Under the pieces are notes generated by a model. It was not told the DNA's origin and did not search any database. It was given only the letters and a program-made list of their open reading frames with translations. The position numbers and the translations under genes were made by a program. A DNA stretch of 64,000 nucleotides, from assembly GCA_028564925.1 (NCBI GenBank), contig CM053033.1:82435968-82499967 (forward strand), read 5' to 3'. The stretch comes from Lithobates sylvaticus (taxonomy: Eukaryota > Chordata > Amphibia > Anura > Ranidae). This document shows, piece by piece, positions 36,201 to 47,400 of the stretch (the stretch's first letter is position 1; every line of letters begins with the position of its first letter).

Positions 36201-38387
36201 TCCCTGAACACTACACTCACTGTAACAGCGCTATCTAAAGAAGTATAAAGCACAGCTGACACTGTCCCTGCCTATCCTTCTCTCTATGAACGCCGCACAA
36301 CACTACACAAGGCCGCCGCACTGGCGGTCTTATATAGTGTGGGGCGTGTACTAAACCCCCCTGAGCTATAATTGGCCACAGGCATCCTGCCTGTGGCCAA
36401 TTATGGCTCGCCTCGCTGCCGGCGCTGTGATTGGCCAAGCATGCGGGGTCACAGTGCATGCTTGGCCAATCATCAGCCAGCAATGCACTGCGACTGGCGC
36501 AGTGCATTGTGGGTCGTTCGTATCACACGAATTTGATGCGAACGGCCCACAAAGTTCTGGTTTCGACGAACAGACGAACGGCCGATGTTCGATGCGAACA
36601 TGGGTTCGAATCGAACATCAGCCTCATCCCTACTGATCCCTACTGACAACGCAGTTGAGGCCTTGGATCGTCTGTGGACGCTGCAGAGAGCAACTCTACC
36701 TCCGCGGATCCTACAAGTGGATTGGGACAGGAAAGTTGCTATCCCAGCTGGGAGTGATATTCAGAGTCCACCGGCCATCACCCAAGTTGTGCAGGAAGCT
36801 GCTGCCCCTGCCGCAGTGATTACCCCAGGACCCAGCGCACTGATCGCTCTTCAAGGCTGCTGTCGGGACCAGCTGCTCGCCCTGATGTCCGAGCCACCCC
36901 AGGAAGAAAATACTGGAGCCGGGTAAGCCAGCAAGGAGTGAGAGTGGTGTGCCTGTGGGGGAAGTGATGCCAGTGGCCGTCAAAGGGGAAGCCATAGTTG
37001 TGCCAGTCAAGGCACGTGCCAAGCGCAACTGCATCCCAGTTAAAGAGTTCCCTACCATTTCAGATTCAAACATTCCATCTGACGGTCTATCTGAACTTTT
37101 CACTGACACGTTGTCCTGTACTGTAAAATGGAGTGACAGTGAGGAGCAAATGGTCTGCCAATACAGTCCCGCTGATCAGCATCTCAAGGTCTTTTGAGGA
37201 AGATCGCTGGGCTCAATGGGTTCCCAAAGTCTGCCCTATCACGCCCATGCCCAACACTAATACCAGACCAAAAGCCTGATGTGGTCGCTGGGTGCTCGGT
37301 TCAGTGTGCTCCAAGTGCCCAGGTCCTACCCGGATAATAATCAAGAAAGTGTCAGAAGACTACGGGTACTTATACCCTTGCATTCCCCCTCATCTGAAAG
37401 AGGAGATCTCGGAGAAGGCAATCCAATGGTTGGATGAAGCCGTGCGTGGTTTCCTTCCGATTCCTCTCAAGATAGACTTTCTCAAGTTGTCACCTAGGAT
37501 GTCCAGAAAAGTACCTGTCAGTGTTGAATACCTTGGGTTACAACAGGAAGATTAACCTTGGCGGTGTAATTATCCACCGACCTGATAAAAAGGATGTTCA
37601 GCACTTTGTCACTACGGCAAATGCACAGGGAGAGTCTGTGATTCTACCCGCCCCGGGTTCTACTGGTAAAGTGTCATCTACTACCTTGGATTACAAATAT
37701 GTGCTGTGTGATGTCAAGGTCGATATCCTGACAGCCACTTCACACACACACATTGTTGTTAGTGGAGAACATTTCAGAGAGCTGTACTGCCTGGACTATG
37801 CTTGACTGAATGCTGCCGGAAGATACATGGAGTGCCCACCTGAGCCATGTTGGCTAAAGTTTTAAGTTATTGGGATGATCCACCCTGAAGGGCGACCTGT
37901 GATCTTTAGCAGGTTGTTGCTTCCCCAGTGATGAAGAAGAGAAAAAAATATATCTTCTATGTCCCCGGCTGTCATATAGACAGATTGAGGATGTTTCTGT
38001 AAGGGGACCTGTGTTCTGAAGTGCGGTCCCTTGCACTAAGGCCTGGCTGTTTGATGCCTGGAATGCAGCTGTACGTGTGCAAGTGTTTAGCTAGTTACAT
38101 TAGGCTGTAATAGAAGGGGAAACCCCCCACCATGCATGTGAATAATGGACTAAACCATACATCTAAATGATCTCTAGTGTGATCACCAGATGGCATGAAC
38201 AGTGCTGATCTGAGTGGACTGTATTCATATTAGGTGCTAAGTGCAAGTTTGTTGATCAATGGGAAGGAGGTCGCATTCTCCATTGAGGATGGGGCCTGCT
38301 TCCAAAATGTAAATAATGTAATATTTCATAGGGTGCATTTACACTGCTATGCTGTCTTCGGCTAAGGACAATTAAAACCTGTTTAAT

Positions 38388-38425
<38 letters not shown>

Positions 38426-41400
38426 CTGCACCTTGTTATCTAATGCCGCGTACATGCGATCGGAATTCTCGTCGGAGAAAACTCTGACGGTTTTTCCGAC
38501 GGAATTCCGCTCAAGCTGTGTTGCCTACACACGATCACACCAAATTCCGACGGTCAATAACACAGCGGCATAAAACACGTTCGACAGCACTATAAAAGGG
38601 AAGGTTAATGCTTCCGAGCATGCGTCGAATTGTTTCCGAGAATGCGACGGAATTTTGCGTGTCGGAATTGCATACACATGATCGGAAAATAGATAGAAAG
38701 GTTTTCCGTCGGAAAAATTGAGAACAGGTTCTCAATTCAAAGTCCGTCGGAAATTCCAACAAAAAAAGACCGTTGGGCATACACACATTCGGAAAATCCG
38801 ATGAAAAGCTCCCTGGGACTGTTTCCATCAGAAATTCCGACCGTGTGTACGCCGCATTAGGATAGGATGCATTTGCATTGCTGCTGTTTTTCTCTTTCAG
38901 GTGTTGCTGTGTCAGTGCGTCTTCCTTGGTTAAGGAGAGACAGGGATCTAACCTGCCGTCAACACTAACCCATTTCTATATTATCACTGTACATATATTT
39001 TAGATAGATAGTGAGGAATTAAGGTTGTTGCTTAGGCCTGCCTTTAAAATTGTACATAGATATTTTTGATACTTTATTGTTTTATATGACCCATCATAAC
39101 TTCTTTTACGTCTATTTGATACCTATGTTTATTGCCTGTGGTACGCCACATTATATATATATGTTGTTTTATTGTTATCTTGTTAACCCTTTCCTGTTTC
39201 CCTACCCATCCCAGTTTTTGCCAGGACACTCGCTCTCAGACTTGAGAGCTTAACCACTCTTTTTGAGATGTGTTTACAAGTTAAAAACTGTTTTTTTGCT
39301 AGAAAATTACTTGGAACCCCCAAACATTATACATTTGTTTTCTACCACTCTAGAGAATAAAATGGTGGTCATTGCAATACTTTCTGTCCCACCGTATTTG
39401 CGCAGCGGTCTTACAAGCGCACTTTTTTTTGGAAAAAATACACTTTTGAGAATAAAAAAATAAGACAACAGTAAAGTTAGCCCAATTTTTTTATATATTG
39501 TGAAAGATAATGTTACGCCAAGTAAATTGATACCCAACATGTCATGCTTCAAAATTGCGCCCGCTTGTGGAATGGTGACAAATTTTTACCCTTAAAAATC
39601 TCCATAGGTGACGTTTAAAAAATTCTACAGGTTGCATTTTTTGAGTTAGTCTAGGGCTAGAATTATTGCTCTCACTTTACCGATCGTGGTGATACCTCAC
39701 ATGTGTGGTTTGAACACCATTTTCATATGTGGGCGCTACTCTCCTATGCGTTTAAAAAAAAAAAAAAAATTCTTATTTATTAAAAAAAAATTAAAAAAAA
39801 TGTGTCACTGTTATTCCTAATTCAAGGAATGTAAACATCTCTTGTAATAGAAAAAAAAGCATGACAGGCCCTCTTAAATATGAGATCTGGGGTCACAAAG
39901 ACCTCAGATCTCATATTTACACAAAAATGCAATAAAAAAAAAATTCAAATAAAAAAAAAAATGGCAATTTAAGAGCTGTGGGAGGTGCCATCTTCCCCTC
40001 ACTCGTCTCCATACCCAGCCTCTGCCGCCAGATCCGGCAATGTCTTTTCTCAGACAAAAGACATTGCTGGATCTGCTAGCAGAGGAGTTCTGTTCACAGA
40101 CCGGACCTTCCATTTCCACACCAGGACATCACGGAGGATTTTCGCTGATTTTGGAGCGCTTCAGGAGGATGGAGGCTGGTTAGACCCTGCAGAGGGCTAA
40201 ATTTGCTGGCGTTTTAGACCTTGCTCTTTAGGGGGACCACCAGTTCTGGTAAGGGTCCCCACATACCGAGTGGTGCTTGGTCTTCTGATCCCAGGATTTC
40301 CCCATATCTCCCCCTGTCATATCCTCTTTCTCTTCTTGGGTAAAGGTTGAAGGATTTTGGGATTTTCATTACTACTTTTGGAATCGCACTGTTTTTGTTC
40401 TCTGTCACGGACTCAATCATTATTTTCACTGCTGATGAAGAGCTTTCCTCGTATGGAATTTCATACACATTTTTTGCACATTTCGTTCATTCCGAACTTG
40501 TCTGTTTTCATTGGTTTTGTATTTTGTGCACCTTTGTATTTTTTCATTTGTTATTTAGGGCGACTTATGTTTTAAGCTCAACTTATTTATATACACATAT
40601 TATGCACTATATGTTGCAGATACATATATATATACACATTTGAAACTTTAGCGCAGTATTTACATTATATTTTAACTATAATGTAGAACCTTACAAAGCA
40701 AGGAATATGTATAATGTTGATGCAGCATGTTATCACATAGCCCACACATCTTCTGTGAGAATGCAAGGGCTGGTAAACAAAATCCCCCAAAGCCTGGAGA
40801 ATGGCTGTTATGCCTCGTACACACGAGCAGATTTTCTGTCGGAAAAAACTTGAATGTTTTTTCAGACGAAATTCCACTCAAGCTTGGCTTGCATACACAC
40901 GGACACACAAAAGTTCTGGGAACTTTCGACCGCCAAGAACGCGGTGACGTACAACACTACGATGAGCCGAGAAAATTAAGTTCAATGCTTCCGAGCATGT
41001 GTAGGAATTTTGCACGTCGGAATTTGTACAGACGATCGGAATTTCGGATAGGAACTTTTTCCAACCGAAAAATAGAGAACATGCTCTCAATCTTTTGCTG
41101 GCGGGAATTCCGCCAGAAAAAGTCAGATGGAGCAGAATTTCGGACCAAAAGCTCTCATCGGACTTTTGCTAGCAGAATTTCCAATCGTGTGTACGGGGCA
41201 TAAGTGTTGGATCACATATGTGCAATGCAGTAGCACAAATTTGTTTTATTCATGCGTCGTGGTAGGGCAGCACATTCATTTGAATGGTTTGCCTTCTGCG
41301 TCTAAATCACACCAAAGGAACGCATGACCCTTTTTTTTGTTAAATTGCGCCATACCAAAACATATGGTAATTGTTACTATGCTTTTTCTCATGTGATTTC

Positions 41401-44400
41401 TTGTGCACTTTAGCTAGGTGGGTTGAGGTGCCAACAATAATAGCACCGTATCACGCCTACAAAAAGAGGTGCTTTTTGTGCACTACAGGGACGTGCGCAT
41501 TTTTGAGTGCTTTCCCACATCATACAAGTGTGAACAGAGCCAAAGTGTTTCTACGTAAAAGATTAGCTTTTCATTATACAGAACAAGATGTGAAAGAAAA
41601 TATTTCAATTCTTTTTTTAAATTTGATAAAACATCAACCTGCATACAGTGTTGTGAAGAAGGGAGTGCAGCGCAGTCAGAAGGTTTCGATTAGAATAATA
41701 TTCTTGGAATAGAGACATGTGGCTCATACATAGAGAAATGTGAGGAATGCTGTCACTGTCATCTCTGTATGATTGGGGACAGTGTGGCTTTTGTACTTTG
41801 TGGTGACATGGGTAAATTCACAATCTCTTTCCATAAAATTTACACTGATGTGTGACTGGCAGGAAATCTAGATTTGCTGAAATTTGGGAAGCCAGGATCT
41901 GCAGAAATTCCTGCTAAAAGCCCTATAAAAGACATACATTGTTCATTGACTGTGTTCTATTTATTAGTGATAAAACTGTAAAAATGCACTAAAATTGCTA
42001 CTTATAAAATGTACTTTATTTTCATCCCTTCTCTTCTATCTTTGATTAACTGCCCCATTTGCTCCCTTTTTGTTGATGAAAATTGCTTACTGTCAGCTGG
42101 GGAACTGTTTAATGCTTTTTCAATTCATTTCAAACAGGTGTTCACACCAGCTTTACTTTTATTGTGGTCTCTATAGCTGCATTCACACCTGAGTGATTTT
42201 CAGGCATTTTTATTTCAGCGTTTTTGCACACTTATACGACAAGCATTTTAGAAGCAAATTTGCATGTGTATTCAAGCGTTTTTGTTTTAGCCAATTGAAA
42301 GCACTTGTTTTTCTATGTATTGTAAAAAATGCCTGTTAGTTGCTTGCGCATTGTCATGATTTTCTATTTATTGCCAAATATTATCGCAATTGCCCATCTG
42401 TAGTGTGTGTATTGTCAGGTTTGCTATTTTTATTTTCAAGTCAGTGCAGTTTGTTTAGAAGACCATTTTACAATAATTGTAAGAATTGTTCCCCCATTGT
42501 CTCTTTAAACCAGAGAACTGTTACACACATTTCACCCACCTAGTACATAGTACACCGCTATTAAGCCCTTTAATTTGCTGTCCTGTTATCTCCCAAATTT
42601 TTCCTTGTCCGGTAGGGATGGCTTGCTGACAGGGTATGCTGGGTTAAGTAGTCATTTGATCATTTAACACCTGGTGCTTGTTCATGTCTGACATAGAATA
42701 GGACACCTACTGGTCTTAAAAGACAAGTGTGGGTTTTAAAAAAAAAAAATATCTATAGTCACGAAGATGGCTGCAGCATTGGTCCGGTGCTGTATCTGTC
42801 CCCCGCCAGCTCTACATTGAGAACTGAGCGATCAAACACTGCTGATCACTCAGTTCTGGGGCCCACGCTGAACACAGAGCTGTGACTGTAAATCACAGAT
42901 TTCTTCTCTGCCCCTCCAGTGCTCACTGGAGAGCCGGGCTGTGGAGGGGGCAGGAGCGGCTGGCTCAGGCACTTAGCAGTCAGGCATCTGGGCAGATCCC
43001 AACATTATTTTCGAGATCCCTGCAGAGCCTGGACTGGCTGAATCTGGGTCACGACTGCAGAGCTAAGTGCATTCCTGTGACCCACAGGAGAAGTAGGGCC
43101 AAAAGAGCTTTGACCATACTTCTCCTTTAACAAACAACTTCTTTTTTTACTGATTCACTCATGTAATATATTTTAGCTCATTAATTCAAAAAACATACCC
43201 TGTACTTATTTTGTCATTTATTTTGCCTTATATACTGAACAATATATCATATCTGTTTATATTGCAGGTTTATATCTCAGAAATCTCTCACGCGGGAGTG
43301 AGGGGCGCACTGGGGGCTTGTCCTCAGCTTATGGCAGTATGTGGTGCCTTGGTCCTGTACGCGCTCAGTACGTATAACTCTGATAAAGATTACTTTTTAT
43401 AATAACAAAAAAGTTTTGGTTGCAGTTTTACTTTAACCTAAAAATATATACTTTCTAAGGCAGCAATACTGTATTTTTTTGCAACAAGAGTATTATCTGG
43501 CTTAATTATCCAATCTATTATTCTTGTACAAGCAATACTGGGAAATACTGTAGTTTAAAACACCAAGGTGCAGAGCCATGCTAATGAACTGTGTTTTAGG
43601 TTATGTTATGGAGTCCCAAATAAATAAAAGTCAGATAACTTAGTCCCAACTTGCACCTTTATTTAATGCATAACTCCAGTTTTGTTGAGAAAACATTTTC
43701 TTTCAGCCAAATAGGCACAAAAGTTTAATATTTCAGCTTAAAACCCTTACAGACCACTTTAACCTACAGGTAAGCCCTAGATTAAGGCTTACCTGTAGGT
43801 GCAAGAAATATATTTTCCTAAAAATGGGCACTGATGTCTACGGCGCCTGCACGCCATAGACAATGGTGCAGGCGCACTGAGTGTGCCGTTAGTGAAGGCG
43901 ATCATGCCATCACTAGCGGCTCCCGCGTGCATGCGCCGGAGAGACGTCATCGCTGCTCCGGCCAGTCACAGCACCGGAGCAGCGATACCAAGAAGTCACT
44001 CCGGGTATCATGGCGGCGACGGAGGATGTGAACGAGGGTAGCTTCGGGGGCTTCGATCTCGGGTAAGTAATTAATAATGAGCTAGTATGCTATGCATACT
44101 AGCTCATTATGCCTTTGTCCTGCAGGGTGTTTTTTTTTTTTTTTACAGGGTTTACTTCCTCTTTAAAGTGTTACTAAACCCAGTAATATGAAAATAGTTC
44201 ATCCGCCCCTGTAATGCTTGCATCTATCTATTGAAGGTTCTTGCAGTAAAACCAAGAAAGCTTAGACCTCTGTGGTATATTAATGTGCTTTTACTAAACA
44301 AAAACTGCTTTACATACAAAACTATTACAATACAGTAAAACCTTGGTTTGAGAGCGATTTGCAAGACAAGCAACATTTTTAAATAAATTTTGACTTGATA

Positions 44401-47400
44401 TACAAGCGATGTCTTGATATACAAGTAGCGTCATGTCACAACTGAGGATAAAAGAGAAGAGAGGCGCCTCTAAGTGTAACAATATGGTTACATTTAATGA
44501 AGGTACAATATTTAGTAACATAATGCTACACTTAGGAGCGCCTCTTCTCTTTTATACTCTGTAGCTCCTGCTGGATTTTGCTTCTAATTCCCTTGTGGAG
44601 GCTTCCATTTGCGGATGGACATTTTATGGTTAAACAACCTATCGCATTGCTATAATCGTTTTATGGACTATAAAATGAAGGATCTATAAAATTAAAAGGT
44701 TGTGGAACAAATCATTTGAGTTTCCATTATTTCCTATGGGGAAATTCGCTTTGATATACAAGTGCTTTGTATATGCTCGCCAGCCAAGGTTTTACTGTAT
44801 TAGCAATATAATACAAAGCTGACAGATATACCTATAACAAGAAAAAATGCTACCTACTTCCTAGCAAAACTATGGTCTGTATACAATAAGAATACACAAA
44901 AAGGTTACTTAGCTCCGCTTATAGAAAGTTCACGATCTTCTTGGCAATGAGGACTCATTGACGATTGCAGGGGATTGGGCGAAAAGCATTTTCAGATTCT
45001 GGCAGAGACCTTCCTGGGTGTCATGTCATTACAAAGTCCTAATCTCAGTTTGTGTTCTTGTCTTTTATTTGGAAAGTTTTAAGAAGCCCATTTCCATTTG
45101 AGCATATCCTTCTCTGCCCTATTACACTGATGTCAAAAATAGCAAAAACTTAGAGTGGAGTTGCCCCCCCAAAAAAAAAAAAATCATTAATATGAGAACA
45201 TCAGGGGGGAGGAGCCCCCCGCTCTTTTGTGCATGCAGGTCGGGCCTGCTTTCACAGGCAGGCTCCGCTCCAGTCAGGTACCAGTGTGCACTGTGCTGTG
45301 CGGGGTGGGTGAAGCCAGTGGGTGCCAGCAGAGGGCCCCATGGAGGAGGGGGTCCGGATGGAGAAGGTAGGACTGGGTAGGAGAAGGTGGGACTGGAGAA
45401 GGAGTAATAGGGATGGAGGAGATTGGACTAGAGGAGGAGGAGGACATGGGATGGAGGACATTTGACTGGAGGAGGAACACATGGTATGGAGAAGGAGGAG
45501 GACGTGGGATGGCCAGTGGGTGGATTCAATGGGACAGCCAGTGGGAGGGCCCTGGAGAATGTTGGCGGTCAAGCCCCAGGCCTAAAGCTGTGTAAGGGGC
45601 CTCACAATTTCTGATGGCTGCCATGGCGTCCCCCCAAAAATTTACCACTGATGACAATGATAACATTTTGGATTTCCTGCTACTTTATGTTCTTGTGACA
45701 GTAGTCACTGATTAGGAGAGTAAACGTTAGCTGTAAGCAGAAGTCGGAATATGCAGAATATACTTTGTTACACAAATATCTGTTTTTGAATACATTTGAA
45801 AATATTAACATATTTATACATAAATGTTATTCACATTTCTTTTACGTAAGCTTTCCCACCATCTGTAATTATTTTTCTTCTTACCGTTAACTAAGATATA
45901 CAAATTTTCCAGTTCAGATGAGTATTTACTTTTGTCTTCTCAGGTATTGTTGTGCCATGGCGCTGGCTGGCGATAGTGGGTGAAATACCTGTAATTACCA
46001 TGCTCATCCTCCTGTGCTTCATGCCAGACTCCCCGCGATTCCTCATTGCTAAAGGGAAAACAGATAGAGCTCTTAAGGCTCTAGAGTGGCTCAGAGGGCC
46101 AAATACAGCATACAGAGATGAGCTCAAGAGAATTGAGGACAGCCTCATGAATAAGGTATTGCAGGCCAAAAGGCAACACACTGACAGTTGGGGAACCCAA
46201 AGCAAAATCATCCCGACACTTGATGGCCCTGCAACAGTGATACCCTGACAACTGAGATCCAAGAATAGTGACATACTGACACTTAGGAGGCACAAACCAA
46301 TGACAATTATGCATCCAAAAACAATGATACATTGACACATGGGCGTTCCAAAACCATATCATACTGACATTTTGGAGCCTAGAACAATGGCACACTAACA
46401 TGTAGACGTCCAGAACAATAACACACTGGTGAAAGGGATCCAGAACAATGACACAATAGGGAAGGGGTGTCCCAGAACTATGCCAAACTGATTCTTGGGG
46501 ACCAACATGACTACATTGACATACTGACAAATCAGTATCCCCAGAATAATGATAATCTGACACTGGGTATGCCAGAGCAACGACACGCTAACAATTTGGG
46601 ATCCCGGAACTATGACAGTGACACATGGGGTTCCCAAAAAAATAACACAGTTACCCTTTGAAGGGTCCCCAGGACAATGGGATCTTCAGAACAGTGCCAC
46701 TTAGGGTCTCAAAGCAGTGTTACACTGACACTTGGGGGTCCTGGAACAATGACACACTGACATTTAGGGACTCTCAGAACAGTGAGACATTGACACTTGA
46801 GGGTGATAAAACAACAACACACGGCCACTAGGGACCCAGAACACAACGGTTTGGGAGGGGTTCCAGAAAATTACAAACTGATTTTTTGGCAGAGGTTTAA
46901 TCAGTTAATGGTGTCACATCTTCTTTCAGAACAGTTCATTAACATGCAGAGAGCTGTCCGAGCGGCACTACTACAAACCCATCCTTATTGCTGTCCTCAT
47001 GAGGTTCTTACAACAGATGTCTGGAATCAACCCAATATTAACATACCTGGAGCCCATCTTCAACAAGACCAAAGTCATTCTGGTGAGGAACGATAGAGCT
47101 GTGGTATCTTCACAGAGAGAATGTATTGTACAATGCATTGGAACTGGAGCCCAGGGTTGGGCTTTAAGTAAGTTTGTACTGAGCAATAAACTGGCCACAA
47201 TTGCTGGCCTCTTTTGGAGAATACTAGATGTGGAGTTGTCTCATAATTTTTGAGACACCACCCCAGAAAAATTATGCAGACCAGGAAAGTCAAGAGTAAA
47301 GACAGGACCCGCATCATTCACCATCACAGGACTGATCTCTCAAATGCTGAGCTCAGAGCTCAGATAGAAAGTGCATGTGAGGAGGTTTAATTCGCTCCTG

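Larger units (their letters stand above)
35112..36642. mobile_element. hAT-type MITE, 1.53 kb, 8-bp duplication CTGACAAC
   Basis: The ends TAGGGATGAGCC (left) and CTCATCCCTA plus CTGATCCCTA (right) are inverted. The exact 8-bp duplication CTGACAAC flanks at 35104-35111 and 36643-36650. YAGGG ends with an 8-bp duplication are diagnostic of hAT. The interior carries a piggyBac-like fragment (35518-35990), tandem-like blocks with AGGCACACTACAC, and a promoter-like module near 36330-36470. There is no transposase. Confidence 0.9.
33281..38430 (+). mobile_element. LTR retroelement/ERV-like copy, 3' part not found, hAT inserted
   Basis: A 1.2 kb LTR (33281-34496) is followed by a primer-binding site at 34499 (TGGCGCCCAATGCAGGGC), then internal sequence to roughly 37850-38430. 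A hAT MITE (35112-36642) splits the interior. No second LTR is in the window, so the copy is incomplete and several breaks are evident; it is a fossil. The internal open stretches are not recognisable as pol. It lies in intron 3 of SLC2A6, in sense orientation. The right boundary is uncertain. The hAT copy inside implies some age. Confidence 0.7.

Noticed and set aside
43834-44031. ATGGCGGCGACGGAGG followed by a splice-like GGGTAAGTAA, looking like a first coding exon
   Set aside because: It lies in a GC-rich interspersed repeat inside SLC2A6 intron 4; no downstream exon in frame and no protein family seen.
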